A stretch of 64,000 nt of DNA from JAEMQF01 sp049297615 (GTDB lineage Bacteria; Pseudomonadota; Gammaproteobacteria; Burkholderiales; Burkholderiaceae_C). Within the stretch, counting starts at the first letter, position 1; each line of letters starts with the position of its first letter. The notes below the pieces were generated by a model. That model did no database searches. It worked only from the letters and a program-made list of their open reading frames with translations, and had not been told where the DNA came from. Made by a program: the position numbers and the translations under genes. Of the stretch, positions 16,351 to 25,609 are shown one piece after another. The stretch spans positions 21,110 through 85,109 of the forward strand of contig JBAQUQ010000374.1 in assembly GCA_049297615.1 (NCBI GenBank). Direction: 5' to 3'.

Positions 16351-17895
16351 TCAGTCCTGGCTCAGGCCAAGCCGCTCGGGCGCCAAGTACTGTTGCCGAT
16401 ATAGCTCGAAAGGCAAACTCTCAGCGGCCTCGGCGGCAGCCTGCTCAGCGAGCGAACTCACAGCCAAAGCGGCGAACCGCTCCCCCAGCTCCTGTGACCC
16501 CGGCAGGGCGAGCAGCGCATGGTGAGTCGCGGCTGACTGGGCGCACACGAAGCGCAGGTAAGACCCGTCGAAGTCCTTCAACAATGTTCGCAGCACGCGG
16601 GCCGAGGGTAAGCCTTCGGGCTCGCGCAATGCCGCGGCCGCAGCGGCCACGCCTTCGCTGTACAAGGTGCCGCCATGCACGGTGTCCAGCGCTGCGGCGA
16701 TGGGCTCGCACTGCGCCACCACCTGCGCACCCCAGTCGGGCAACGTCACCAGGGCGCCGCCCCGCTCGAGCACCAAGCCGGGTTCGCGGCCACGCGCCGC
16801 GGCGCGCTGCTGGTTGCGTGCAAGCTCGGAGATTTCCTCGCGGCTGTCGGGGGGGCTGTCAGCGAGCAGGCAGTGCAGCAAGAACACGTCGAGAAAGCGA
16901 AGCGTCGACGCGGCGATGCCGACGCGAACGAAAGGGTCGAGGTCCATGCAGCGCACCTCGACGTACTCGACGCCGCGCTCGCGCAACGCGTGCAGCGGCC
17001 GTTCGCCGCGAAAAATCACCCGCTTCGGGCGAATCGTTCCGTAGAACTCGTTTTCGATCTGCAAAAGGCTGGTCGACAGCTGCCTGTACTGCCCGGCAAT
17101 GTCGCGAATCCCGATCGCTTCATAGGCCGGGTAAGGCCGGGTCAGCGCGCCTTGCAGCGAAGCGCCGTAACTCGCCAGGTTGTTGTAGCTCACTGCCAAT
17201 TCCGACTGAGCGTCGCTTTGATAACCCAGGCGCCCCATGCGCAGAGAGGTAGCATGCGGCAGGTGTAGGGTTTGGCCACGCAGCTCTTGCAGTTCATGCG
17301 TGCGTCCGGCAACGAAGCTTGCACACACTCCCGGCGATGCACCGAAAAGATAAAGCAGCAAGAAGGAATGGCGCCGGAAATTGCGGATCAGCGCAAAGTA
17401 TTCATCGGTCGTGACCCCAGGCATCGACCAGTTGTAATGGATCCCCGAAATGGTTTGCATGCGCCGGCCGTAGCGATGCCCCAGACCAGTTCGATAGACA
17501 GCCTTGGCCAGGCCGACGTTGGACGTTCCGTAGCGGCCGATGGGAATCGCCTCGTCAGCGGGCAGGGCGCAGGGCATGCTCGCCACCCACAAGCGCTCGT
17601 CGCCGGGACTGGCCATGTGACTCAGGGCTTGCACGACAACCTGGTGAATTTGCGTCAGCTCCTCCAGGCATGCCTCGACGCCCGTGTGCACTCCGGTAAT
17701 GAGCTCGAGCTGCGATTCACTGAAGTCCGTTGTGATATTCGGATGCGTCAGCGCTGAGCCCAGCGCCCGCGGATGAGGTGTGAGCGCAAGTGAACCATCG
17801 GCAACGACGCGCAGGCTTTCTTTTTCGATCCCACGGCGGATCGCCCTTAGGCGTGACGCCGTTAGGGCGCGCAAGCGCTCAATCATGGTGCTCAT
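16351..17895 (-). CDS. gshA: Glutamate-cysteine ligase, E. coli GshA type
   Basis: A 514-residue enzyme making gamma-glutamylcysteine, first step of glutathione synthesis. Family blocks include RRGIEKESLRV near the N-terminus, HPNITTDFSESQLELIT, GRYGTSNVG, SGIHYNWSMP and EVRCMDLDPF (acidic metal and substrate ligands). The length agrees with the gammaproteobacterial class I enzyme (~518). ATG 17895 is taken as the start; an ATG three codons later is possible and a longer frame to 17943 has no homology. It lies just after the pirin gene on the same strand. Confidence 0.92.
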   Translation of the reverse strand: MSTMIERLRALTASRLRAIRRGIEKESLRVVADGSLALTPHPRALGSALTHPNITTDFSESQLELITGVHTGVEACLEELTQIHQVVVQALSHMASPGDERLWVASMPCALPADEAIPIGRYGTSNVGLAKAVYRTGLGHRYGRRMQTISGIHYNWSMPGVTTDEYFALIRNFRRHSFLLLYLFGASPGVCASFVAGRTHELQELRGQTLHLPHATSLRMGRLGYQSDAQSELAVSYNNLASYGASLQGALTRPYPAYEAIGIRDIAGQYRQLSTSLLQIENEFYGTIRPKRVIFRGERPLHALRERGVEYVEVRCMDLDPFVRVGIAASTLRFLDVFLLHCLLADSPPDSREEISELARNQQRAAARGREPGLVLERGGALVTLPDWGAQVVAQCEPIAAALDTVHGGTLYSEGVAAAAAALREPEGLPSARVLRTLLKDFDGSYLRFVCAQSAATHHALLALPGSQELGERFAALAVSSLAEQAAAEAAESLPFELYRQQYLAPERLGLSQD

Positions 17896-17923
17896 GCCGC
17901 AGGTCTCGATCGTGTGGTCAACA

Positions 17924-18826
17924 TCAGGCCGCCAGCACACCACGTTGATAGTCCGTCATCGCCTGCTCGATTTCCCGGTGGGTATTCATGACGAAGGGCC
18001 CGTATTGGACGATGGGCTCTTTGAGCGGCCGCCCGGCGACGAGCAGCACTCGGGCGGCGCTAACCAGATCGACGGGTGCACTCAAGCGCACGCCGTCGGC
18101 GCCGGGATCGTTCGCGAGGATCGCCATTTGTTCGCTTGCCACCGTGGACCCCACAGGCCCAGCGCCGTCGCCGATCTGAACCGAACCGCCTCCATGGCAG
18201 TAGACGAAGGCGTTGTGCCCCGGCGGAACCTGCGCGTCGAACACCCTGCCCGGCGGCAATGTGATGTCCAGGCATAGTGGTTCGGTGGTGGGGCGGCTGA
18301 CTGCACCGGCCACGCCGTGGGCGGCTCCGGCAATTACCCGAACGCGAACGCCCCCCTCGAGCGTGAAGCCGGGGACGTCGCCAGGCGGGATGTCCCTGTA
18401 GGCTGGGGCATTCATCTTGTCCTTGGCCGCGAGATTCACCCAAAGCTGGAAGCCCGCCATGCGGCCCTGTTCCTGCTCTGGCATCTCGGAATGGATGATG
18501 CCGCGCCCTGCCGTCATCCACTGCACGCTGCCGGGCTCGAGCAGGCCGACGTTGCCAACGCTGTCACGGTGCCGCATGCGCCCGGCGAGCATGATCGTCA
18601 CCGTCTCGAAGCCGCGGTGCGGGTGGTCGGGAAAGCCACCGATGTAGTCGTCGGCCGAATCACTGCCGAAGGCGTCGAGCATCAGAAACGGATCGAGCCG
18701 CTCTTGCAGCGGCTGGGTCAGCACGCGGGTGAGCTTGACGCCCGCGCCGTCGGACGTAGGGCGGCCGCGCACGAGGCGCTCCACGCTGCGCGAGCGTGCC
18801 AGATTGAACGGCGTAACGAGGGTCAT
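17924..18826 (-). CDS. Pirin family protein
   Basis: A 300-residue bicupin of the pirin family. The metal-binding block FPDHPHRGFETVT, the later HSEMPEQE and the two-domain layout are intact. Bacterial pirins are Fe-binding and some act as quercetin 2,3-dioxygenases or redox sensors. ATG 18826 opens the canonical sequence. The stop is 29 bases before the gshA start; the two may be cotranscribed, which would fit a redox theme. Function here is by family only. Confidence 0.88.
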   Translation of the reverse strand: MTLVTPFNLARSRSVERLVRGRPTSDGAGVKLTRVLTQPLQERLDPFLMLDAFGSDSADDYIGGFPDHPHRGFETVTIMLAGRMRHRDSVGNVGLLEPGSVQWMTAGRGIIHSEMPEQEQGRMAGFQLWVNLAAKDKMNAPAYRDIPPGDVPGFTLEGGVRVRVIAGAAHGVAGAVSRPTTEPLCLDITLPPGRVFDAQVPPGHNAFVYCHGGGSVQIGDGAGPVGSTVASEQMAILANDPGADGVRLSAPVDLVSAARVLLVAGRPLKEPIVQYGPFVMNTHREIEQAMTDYQRGVLAA

Positions 18827-18965
18827 GAGATGCGGGTCCGGTTAAGCGGGCAAAGGAGGAAAGGGCCTGCATGCTGCCACGAACACGAAATCCTGCTGGT
18901 GCAGCACGAATTGTCGTTTGACGCTCTAATCTTGCCTCCCCGAATCCGATGTCGCTGGAAACCCC

Positions 18966-19379
18966 ATGAAGCACCTGGCAGACGCAGCGCTGTTGCTGGC
19001 CTGCGCCACGGTCGCTGCTGCGCAGCCGCCGGTGCTGGGCCGCTACACGGCACAGTTTTGCGTGGCGGCGAGAGGTGTCGAGCCCACCTGCGGGCCGGCG
19101 CAGATCGAATGGCGCGACGCCAGGCACGCACGTGTGCGCATCAGCGACATCGTCTACACGTTGCGACTGCGCACCAGCCAAATCGACGTGGTGCTCGAGC
19201 ACGGTGCCATGCAGATCGACGGCTTCACCGCGATTTATGAATGGAACGGCTCGACATTGCGCTTTGTCGACGCCGAGAAGAATGTTTACTATGAAATTCG
19301 ACCCGACGCGCAACCCGTCGCGCAACCTGAACAACGGCTGAAATCGCAGCTGCAAATACCGCCTGCGGCGCAGCGATGA
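18966..19379 (+). CDS. Hypothetical secreted protein
   Basis: A 137-residue protein with a clear signal peptide (hydrophobic core ALLLACATVAAA, cleavage near AAAQ) and a compact mature domain with two cysteines (QFCVAARG, EPTCGPA) that could form a disulfide. No family was recognised. The coding quality is good: third-position GC is high, and a GNAT gene follows after 16 bases on the same strand, so an operon with the acetyltransferase is likely. Divergent from pirin. Confidence 0.65.
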   Translation: MKHLADAALLLACATVAAAQPPVLGRYTAQFCVAARGVEPTCGPAQIEWRDARHARVRISDIVYTLRLRTSQIDVVLEHGAMQIDGFTAIYEWNGSTLRFVDAEKNVYYEIRPDAQPVAQPEQRLKSQLQIPPAAQR

Positions 19380-19395
19380 AGGCAGAATTGAGGCA

Positions 19396-19875
19396 ATGGT
19401 CGCACGCGCTGTCACGCTTCGTCTCGCCAGCCCGCTGGACGCACCAGCGATGGCGCTGATGTCTCGCGACCTGATCGAAGCCGGCCTGGCCTGGCGCTAT
19501 TCACCCTCGCGTGTCGCAGGGCTCATCACCGAGCCCGAGACAAGCGCCTTGGTGGCCTGCGACGGCGCACGCTTGCTCGGATTTGCCGTCATGCAGTTCG
19601 GCGACGAGCGTGCCCATATCACCTTGCTGTGCGTGTTGCCGGCGCAGCAGCGGCGCGGTATCGGCCGGCGCTTGCTGGCGTGGTTATTCACATCGGCGCA
19701 GGTCGCCGGTATCTCGACAATCCATCTCGAACTGCGGGCCGACAACGAGCCCGCGCGGATGTTTTACCGTGCCCTGGGCTTCAGTGAGACGATCGTCGTG
19801 CCGGGCTACTATGAAGGCCGCTTCGCAGCGCGGCGCATGGTGCGGATGTTGCGGCCGCCGTGTTCTGCGCAATGA
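19396..19875 (+). CDS. GNAT family N-acetyltransferase
   Basis: A 159-residue single-domain GNAT protein. The acetyl-CoA loop is QQRRGIGRRLL (around residue 90), followed by LELRADNEPARMFYRALGF, the motif of RimI-like enzymes. ATG 19396 is preceded by a GAGG. The acceptor is not predictable; RimI-like members acetylate protein N-termini or small amines. It follows the small secreted protein gene and precedes a universal stress protein gene. Confidence 0.88.
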   Translation: MVARAVTLRLASPLDAPAMALMSRDLIEAGLAWRYSPSRVAGLITEPETSALVACDGARLLGFAVMQFGDERAHITLLCVLPAQQRRGIGRRLLAWLFTSAQVAGISTIHLELRADNEPARMFYRALGFSETIVVPGYYEGRFAARRMVRMLRPPCSAQ

Positions 19876-19990
19876 TCGAAGCCGGCCCGGACCACGACAG
19901 CGCGATGGCGGGCGACATGACCGATCGCAGGCGCGGGCGCTGGACCGCACTTCAGGCTGCACCACAAGCGAGATGAAGGGCTCTAACATC

Positions 19991-20470
19991 ATGAAGATCC
20001 TGCTGCCCCTGGACGGTTCGGAGCCTGCCCTCGAAGCCGTGCGTCACGCGGTGCGCCTGGTGCGTGAAGGCCTGCGTGCGGACTTTGTGCTGGCCAATGT
20101 GCAAGAGCCGACCTTCCTCTACGAAATGGTCCTGGCGCCCGACGCTGAGGTACTGGAACGCGCCAGAGGCGCGGCCGCAGCACATTCGCTGGAGGCCGGC
20201 GAAGCGCTGCTGAAGGCTGCCGCAATCGCCTACGAGCGTGAGACTGGCTCGGGCGACCCGGCGCATACCCTGGTCGAAATTGTCGAGCGCTTTGGCTGCG
20301 ACGCGGTCATCATGGGAGCGCGCGGTATGGGACGGCTGCGCCGCGCGATGCTAGGTTCGGTGTCGCACGAAATGCTGCATGCAGCGCCGGTGCCGGTGAC
20401 GATCGTCAAGATGCAGAGCGCAGCGCCGGCCGTCCCTGGCAACGAACGCGACGATGCAGCGCTGGCCTAG
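19991..20470 (+). CDS. Universal stress protein, UspA family
   Basis: A 159-residue USP domain. It starts MKILLPLDGSE, and the ATP-binding signature GARGMGRLRRAMLGSVS (G-2x-G-9x-G-S/T form) is intact, so the protein probably binds ATP. USPs are induced by starvation and stress. ATG 19991 has GAAGG upstream (from 19974). A longer overlapping frame from within the GNAT gene is not credible. Ends 54 bases before the dehydratase. Confidence 0.9.
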   Translation: MKILLPLDGSEPALEAVRHAVRLVREGLRADFVLANVQEPTFLYEMVLAPDAEVLERARGAAAAHSLEAGEALLKAAAIAYERETGSGDPAHTLVEIVERFGCDAVIMGARGMGRLRRAMLGSVSHEMLHAAPVPVTIVKMQSAAPAVPGNERDDAALA

Positions 20471-20524
20471 GAACCTGTCGAGCCACGGGTCGGGCGCGCG
20501 CCGGGGCTACCATAGTCGCCGCCC

Positions 20525-22264
20525 ATGACGAACAAGACTCCCAGTAAGCTGCGCAGCGCACGCTGGTTCGCACCGAACGACCTGCGCTCGTTCGGGCACC
20601 GCTCGCGCTTCATGCAGATGGGCTACGGCGCTTCCGATTGGGCCGGCAAGCCGGTGATCGCGATCCTCAACACCTGGTCAGACGTCAACCAGTGCCACGC
20701 CCATTTCAAGCAGCGCGTCGAGGACGTCAAGCGCGGCGTGCTGCAAGCCGGCGGCTTTGCGCTCGAACTGCCGGCGATTTCACTCTCCGAGCCCATCGTC
20801 AAACCGACGACGATGCTGTACCGAAACTTCCTGGCCATGGAAGCAGAAGAGTTGTTGCGCAGCCATCCGATCGACGGCGCCGTCTTGATGGGCGGCTGCG
20901 ACAAAACGACACCCGGGCTGTTGATGGGCGCGTTCAGCGCCGGCCTGCCATGCATCTATCTGCCCGCCGGGCCGATGCTGCGCGGCAACTGGAAAGGCAA
21001 GGTTCTTGGCTCCGGATCGGACGGCTGGAAATACTGGGACGAGCGGCGCGCTGGGCACATCAGTGAAGCGCAATGGGCCGAAGTTGAAGCCGGTATCGCG
21101 CGCAGCAATGGCACCTGCATGACGATGGGAACGGCGGCAACGATGATGGGCATCACCGAAGCCATCGGCATGACGCTGCCCGGCGCCTCGGCCATTCCCG
21201 CGCCCGATGCGAATCACATCCGCATGAGCGCCGAATGCGGCCGGCGCATCGTACAAATGGTGTGGGACGACCTCACACCTGCCAAAGTGCTGACGCGGGC
21301 CAACTTCGAGAATGGCATCGCGGTGGCGATGGCGATGGGCTGCTCGACCAATGCCATCATCCATCTGGTGGCGATGTCGCGCCGCGCCGGCGCCGCCTGC
21401 GCGATCGGCCTGGACGCTTTCGACGTAGCGAGCCGCAAAGTGCCGGTGTTGGCCAACATCCGGCCCAGTGGCGACACTTACCTGATGGAAGATTTCTACT
21501 ACGCGGGTGGCCTGCCGGGCCTGATGAGCCGTCTCACCGCGCATCTGGATTTGGGCGCACGCTGCGTCAACGGCGCCACGCTCGGCGAGAACCTCGTCGG
21601 CGCCGAGGTCTACAACGACGACGTGATCCGCCCTCTGGACAAGCCCATCTACGCTGAAGGCGCGTTGGCCGTTTTGCGCGGCAATCTGGCACCCGATGGC
21701 TGCGTCATCAAACCCAGCGCCTGTGCGCCGCACCTGTTGCGCCACACCGGGCCGGCCCTGGTGTTCGACGACTACGCGGCGCTGAAGCAGGCAATCGACG
21801 ACCCCGATCTGGACGTCACGGCCGAGCACATCTTGGTCTTGCGCAACGCGGGGCCACAAGGCGGCCCCGGCATGCCCGAATGGGGCATGCTGCCGATTCC
21901 CGTCAAACTCGTGGCTGCAGGGGTGCGCGACATGCTGCGCCTGTCCGATGCGCGCATGAGTGGTACGAGTTATGGCGCGTGCATGCTGCATTGCGCGCCC
22001 GAGGCCTTCGTCGGCGGGCCGCTGGCGCTGTTGAAAACCGGCGACCGCATCAGCGTCGATGTACCCGCGCGGCGCATCCACCTCGAGGTGAGTGACGGCG
22101 AACTCGCACGCCGCAGGGCAGCCTGGACACCGCCGCCGAAACGCTACGAGCGTGGCTACGGCTGGATGTTCTCGCGCCACATCATGCAGGCCGACCAAGG
22201 CTGCGACTTCGATTTTCTAGAGACAGAGTTCGGCGCACCCATTGCCGAACCCGACATCTTCTGA
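20525..22264 (+). CDS. IlvD/Edd family dehydratase, L-arabinonate dehydratase-like
   Basis: A 579-residue iron-sulfur dehydratase. Cluster cysteines appear in GGCDKTTPG and NGTCMTMGTA, with a third in MGCSTNAII. The length and the N-terminal LRSARWFAPND block fit sugar-acid dehydratases (L-arabinonate, D-xylonate and similar, which make 2-keto-3-deoxy acids) better than the branched-chain IlvD of ~560-610. Next to it, overlapping by 23 bases, is an RraA-like gene often found in such clusters, and an Ldh_2 dehydrogenase follows. The substrate is inferred; galactonate or fuconate are alternatives. Confidence 0.82.
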   Translation: MTNKTPSKLRSARWFAPNDLRSFGHRSRFMQMGYGASDWAGKPVIAILNTWSDVNQCHAHFKQRVEDVKRGVLQAGGFALELPAISLSEPIVKPTTMLYRNFLAMEAEELLRSHPIDGAVLMGGCDKTTPGLLMGAFSAGLPCIYLPAGPMLRGNWKGKVLGSGSDGWKYWDERRAGHISEAQWAEVEAGIARSNGTCMTMGTAATMMGITEAIGMTLPGASAIPAPDANHIRMSAECGRRIVQMVWDDLTPAKVLTRANFENGIAVAMAMGCSTNAIIHLVAMSRRAGAACAIGLDAFDVASRKVPVLANIRPSGDTYLMEDFYYAGGLPGLMSRLTAHLDLGARCVNGATLGENLVGAEVYNDDVIRPLDKPIYAEGALAVLRGNLAPDGCVIKPSACAPHLLRHTGPALVFDDYAALKQAIDDPDLDVTAEHILVLRNAGPQGGPGMPEWGMLPIPVKLVAAGVRDMLRLSDARMSGTSYGACMLHCAPEAFVGGPLALLKTGDRISVDVPARRIHLEVSDGELARRRAAWTPPPKRYERGYGWMFSRHIMQADQGCDFDFLETEFGAPIAEPDIF

Positions 22265-23021
22265 TCTCGCTTTCGGTCAAACCGAGATCGACACCACAGC
22301 GCTGACAGCGATGACCCCCGCGACCCGACAACAGCTTTTGGGCGTGAGCACTGCCACCCTGTGCACGGCCCTGTTCAAGCGAGGCTTTCGCCACCAGTTC
22401 ATCCAGGACGTGCGTCCGCTGAACCCTCATCTGCCTAACATGGTGGGTGAGGCTTACACGTTGCGCTACATCCCGGCGCGCGAAGACTTGAACCGAATCG
22501 AGGTGTTCCAAAACCGCGAGCACCCGCAGCGCAAGGCGGTCGAAGAATGTCCAAGCGGGGCCGTGCTCGTCATCGACAGCCGCAAAGACGCGCGCGCAGC
22601 CTCGGCCGGCTCGATCCTCGTGACCAGGCTGATGAAACGCGGTGTCGCCGGAGTCGTGACCGACGGTGGCTTTCGCGACAGCCCCGAGATCGCCCGCCTG
22701 CCTTTTCCCGCCTACCACCAGCGCCCGGCGGCCCCGACGAACCTGACCCTGCACCAAGCGCTGGACATCAATACGGCTATCGGCTGTGGCGACGCACCCG
22801 TCTGGCCTGGTGACGTCGTCGTCGGCGATGCCGAAGGCGTGGTAATCATCCCCGCGGAGTTGGCACAAGCGGTGGCTGCGGAGGCCGTGGAAATGACGGT
22901 TTTCGAAGACTTCGTGACCGAACAAGTTCTCCAAGGCCGCTCCATTCTCGGCCTGTACCCGCCGACCGAAGAACGCAGCCGGATCGAGTTTGCCGCCTGG
23001 CGGCTGGCCAAGGGTCGGTAA
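22242..23021 (+). CDS. RraA-like protein / HMG-aldolase-like enzyme
   Basis: A protein of up to 259 residues of the RraA/Menaquinone-methyltransferase-like fold (COG0684). The conserved blocks TATLCTALFKRGFRHQ, SRKDARAASAGSILVTRL, GVVTDGGFRD and GCGDAPVWPGDVVVGD include the Arg and Asp residues that in HMG/CHA aldolases bind pyruvate and metal. Some members inhibit RNase E, others are aldolases. In a sugar-acid cluster an aldolase or keto-acid role is more likely. The reading starts at TTG 22242 inside the dehydratase gene; ATG 22311 is the main alternative and sits right at the first conserved block. Confidence 0.8.
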   Translation: MPNPTSSDLAFGQTEIDTTALTAMTPATRQQLLGVSTATLCTALFKRGFRHQFIQDVRPLNPHLPNMVGEAYTLRYIPAREDLNRIEVFQNREHPQRKAVEECPSGAVLVIDSRKDARAASAGSILVTRLMKRGVAGVVTDGGFRDSPEIARLPFPAYHQRPAAPTNLTLHQALDINTAIGCGDAPVWPGDVVVGDAEGVVIIPAELAQAVAAEAVEMTVFEDFVTEQVLQGRSILGLYPPTEERSRIEFAAWRLAKGR

Positions 23022-23096
23022 GCAAGAGGCCCCTGACTCGCGCTGAGCCAGGGTGCGCGTGCCGCGCGCGTGGATCAGGCGGCCCGGCTTTTGCCC

Positions 23097-23291
23097 TCAA
23101 CTGTCAAGCAAATCCCCTTTGAAAAAACACCAGACGTTGCCGTCATGCAAATAGAAATGCCCATCGGCGCAAAACTCCTTGCCCGGAAAGAACTCGCGGT
23201 AGGTCTTGGGCACGAGGCGCGACAACTGCGCGTCCGACAGTTCTTCGAATTCCTCGGGGGTGATCGGTGACCCGACACGCAATCGCCTCAT
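23097..23291 (-). CDS. Small hypothetical protein (64 aa)
   Basis: A 64-residue frame starting at ATG 23291 with GGGAG six to nine bases upstream. The composition is protein-like (EEFEELSDAQLSRLVPKTY, then HFYLHDGNVWCFFKGDLLD), acidic and with two cysteines. It lies between the RraA-like and Ldh_2 genes but in opposite orientation, 75 bases from the end of the former and divergent from the latter. No family was recognised. The good ribosome binding site and amino-acid composition support it as real. Confidence 0.6.
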   Translation of the reverse strand: MRRLRVGSPITPEEFEELSDAQLSRLVPKTYREFFPGKEFCADGHFYLHDGNVWCFFKGDLLDS

Positions 23292-23583
23292 CTGATCTCC
23301 CTGCCCAGTGCACATCGAACAACAACCCACGCGCAAGCTCGACATCGCCCCGGCGGGGTCGGGCGATGGTGGTCGGCTTGCAGCATTGTCAATCGCCTGA
23401 GTGGGTCGGCAATCGGAGCGACTTCGATCTTGCGGCCGCCGGCCGCAGGGTGCCGGCAGCGTCACAGTCCGAAAAAGAAGCATCGCCGGGATCGCACGGG
23501 CGTGAATCCTGTGAACCGGGACAGGCGAAGAGCCTAGGATCGGAACTGTCGCGACCCCGCCGCCGCAAACCCGGACCAGCAGC

Positions 23584-24663
23584 ATGAGCCAGATTCATTT
23601 GATTTGCCTGGAAAATCTCAACACCGCCATCCGCCTCGTCGTGCGCGGCTTCGGCAGCGCCCCCGAGGAGGTCGAGGCTGTCGCCGCCAATCTGATCGAG
23701 GCCAACCTCACCGGCCACGACTCCCATGGGATCGGCATGCTGCCGCGTTATGCTGGCGCGTACCTCGAAGGCGACCTGAAGCCCAATACTCATGTGCGAA
23801 CCGTGCTCGACGCTGGTGCCATGCTGCGCCTGGACGGCGACGCGGGCTTCGGCCAGGTGATCGGCTTTGAGGCCATGGCGCTCGGCATTGAGCGAGTGCG
23901 AAGCACGGGCACTTGTATCGTCGCTCTGGGCAACTCACACCACTTGGGGCGCATCGGCGCATGGGCCGAGCAGGCAGCGCAAGCCGGACTCGTTTCGCTG
24001 CACTTTGTCAACGTGATCGCGCGCGCCATCGTCGCGCCGCACGGCGGTGCCGATGCACGTTTCGGCACGAATCCGTTCTGCGCGGGGGTGCCGCTCAGCA
24101 GGCGCCCACCGGTGATCCTCGACTTCGCCACCAGCATGATTGCGCAGGGCAAAACGCGCGTCGCGCTGAACAAGGGTGAACTGGTTCCGCCCGATTGCCT
24201 GATCGATGACAAGGGCCGCCCGACGCGCGAACCGCGCTTCACCGTGAACCCCCCGTTCGGCGCATTGCTGCCCTTCGGAGGCCACAAAGGTTCGGGCCTG
24301 GCGTTCATGTGCGAATTGCTCGGTGGCGCGCTCGCTGCGGGCGCGACCCAGCGCGTCCACGGCAGCAGCAAGAAACGTGTCCTGAACGGCATGTTCAGCG
24401 TGCTGCTCGACCCGGCCACGCTCACCGACCGCAGCGCGTTCGAGCAAGAGGCGCTGGCGTTTATCGATTGGGTCAAGGCCTCACCGGCGCGCCAAGGATT
24501 CGATAGCGTTATGGTGGCCGGCGAGCCCGAACGCGCGGCCAAGGCCAAGCGCAGCGCCGAAGGCGTTACTGTCGACGCGGCGACCTGGCAGGAAATTCTG
24601 CTGGCGGCCGGCACGCTGGGGATCGACCCCGCGAAAGTGCATGCGGCGGCGGGCCTGGCTTGA
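23584..24663 (+). CDS. Ldh_2 family NAD(P)H-dependent dehydrogenase (malate/L-lactate dehydrogenase-like)
   Basis: A 359-residue oxidoreductase of the Ldh_2 fold. GHDSHGIGMLPRYAGAY carries the catalytic His, GNSHHLGRIGAWAE and FGTNPFCAGVP and HKGSGLAFMCELLGGAL are diagnostic. Members reduce 2-keto acids or imines: malate/lactate, 2,3-diketo-L-gulonate, ureidoglycolate, delta1-pyrroline-2-carboxylate. Position after the dehydratase and RraA-like genes suggests a keto-acid from sugar-acid breakdown, but this is inference. ATG 23584 is the natural start; upstream are ~290 bases of non-coding DNA up to the divergent small gene. Confidence 0.85.
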   Translation: MSQIHLICLENLNTAIRLVVRGFGSAPEEVEAVAANLIEANLTGHDSHGIGMLPRYAGAYLEGDLKPNTHVRTVLDAGAMLRLDGDAGFGQVIGFEAMALGIERVRSTGTCIVALGNSHHLGRIGAWAEQAAQAGLVSLHFVNVIARAIVAPHGGADARFGTNPFCAGVPLSRRPPVILDFATSMIAQGKTRVALNKGELVPPDCLIDDKGRPTREPRFTVNPPFGALLPFGGHKGSGLAFMCELLGGALAAGATQRVHGSSKKRVLNGMFSVLLDPATLTDRSAFEQEALAFIDWVKASPARQGFDSVMVAGEPERAAKAKRSAEGVTVDAATWQEILLAAGTLGIDPAKVHAAAGLA

Positions 24664-24784
24664 GCCATAGTCAACGACGTTGTCGTTCGAGGCGTACGCC
24701 AGTTTGGGGCTTCTCACCGATAACCGAGGCCAAGTTCGAAAGTCGAAAGCTGCCGGATACCATAACGATCCCAAGGACACGTGC

Positions 24785-25609
24785 ATGTCGCTGGTTTTCA
24801 ATGCGATCACCGGCCTGTTGGCCAAGCTGGACCTGCTGCGCGTTGAAGTCGCCGGCGCTGTGGCCCATGTGCAACTGAACCGCGCAGTCAAACGCAATGC
24901 CGTCAACGATGCACTCGTGGCGCAATTGCACACCTGCTTCATCAACTTGCCCGCGGCGGTGCGCGCCGCGGTGCTGAGCGGCGAGGGTGCGCATTTTTGC
25001 GCCGGCCTGGATTTGTCGGAACTCACCGAGCGCAGCGTCAGTGAGGGCATGCTGCATTCGCGCACCTGGCACGCCACGATGGACGCGATCCAGTTCGGCC
25101 GCGTTCCTGTAGTCGCCGTGTTGCGCGGCGCCGTGGTTGGCGGCGGCCTCGAGATTGCGAGCAGTTGCCACATCCGCGTCGCCGAGGCGAGCGCTTTTTA
25201 TGGCCTGCCCGAAGGCCAGCGCGGCCTCTTCGTCGGCGGCGGTGGATCGGCGCGCGTGCCACGCTTGACGGGCGTGGCGACGATGACCGACATGATGCTG
25301 ACCGGCCGCGTGCTCGACGCGCACGAGGGCCTCCAGCGCGGCCTGTCGCAGTACCTCGTCGCCGACGGCGCCGGTTTTGCGAAGGCCTGCGAACTCGCCA
25401 GCCGCATCGCCGGCAACGCGCCGCTTTCGAACTTTGCCGTGCTGCAGGCGCTGCCGCGCATTGCCGACTTGTCGCAGAGCGATGGCCTGTTCGTCGAATC
25501 GCTGATGGCGGCGATTGCGCAGGGCGACGATGCCGCGAAGGATCGCATTCGCGCCTTCCTCGACAAGCGCGCCGGGAAAGTGGGCGTGGCGACATCGAGC
25601 TCACAATGA
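24785..25609 (+). CDS. Crotonase/enoyl-CoA hydratase family protein
   Basis: A 274-residue crotonase-fold protein. The first oxyanion segment is GAHFCAGLDLSEL, the second GAVVGGGLEIASSC, followed by LPEGQRGLFVGGGGSARV, which supplies a glutamate at the place of one catalytic acid. It lacks the motifs of hydroxycinnamoyl-CoA hydratase-lyase, so a hydratase or isomerase of an aromatic side-chain CoA ester is more likely than a lyase. ATG 24785 is chosen; a longer frame upstream has no support. Its stop overlaps the following ligase start as ATGA, indicating coupling. Confidence 0.85.
   Translation: MSLVFNAITGLLAKLDLLRVEVAGAVAHVQLNRAVKRNAVNDALVAQLHTCFINLPAAVRAAVLSGEGAHFCAGLDLSELTERSVSEGMLHSRTWHATMDAIQFGRVPVVAVLRGAVVGGGLEIASSCHIRVAEASAFYGLPEGQRGLFVGGGGSARVPRLTGVATMTDMMLTGRVLDAHEGLQRGLSQYLVADGAGFAKACELASRIAGNAPLSNFAVLQALPRIADLSQSDGLFVESLMAAIAQGDDAAKDRIRAFLDKRAGKVGVATSSSQ

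Noticed and set aside
19511..19990. Long frame fused to the front of the universal stress protein
   Set aside because: Overlaps the GNAT gene in another frame, is Arg/Ser-rich, and the USP starts with a good ribosome binding site at 19991.
20780..22198. 472-residue minus-strand frame opposite the dehydratase
   Set aside because: His/Gly/Arg-rich antisense reading of a high-GC gene with no motif.
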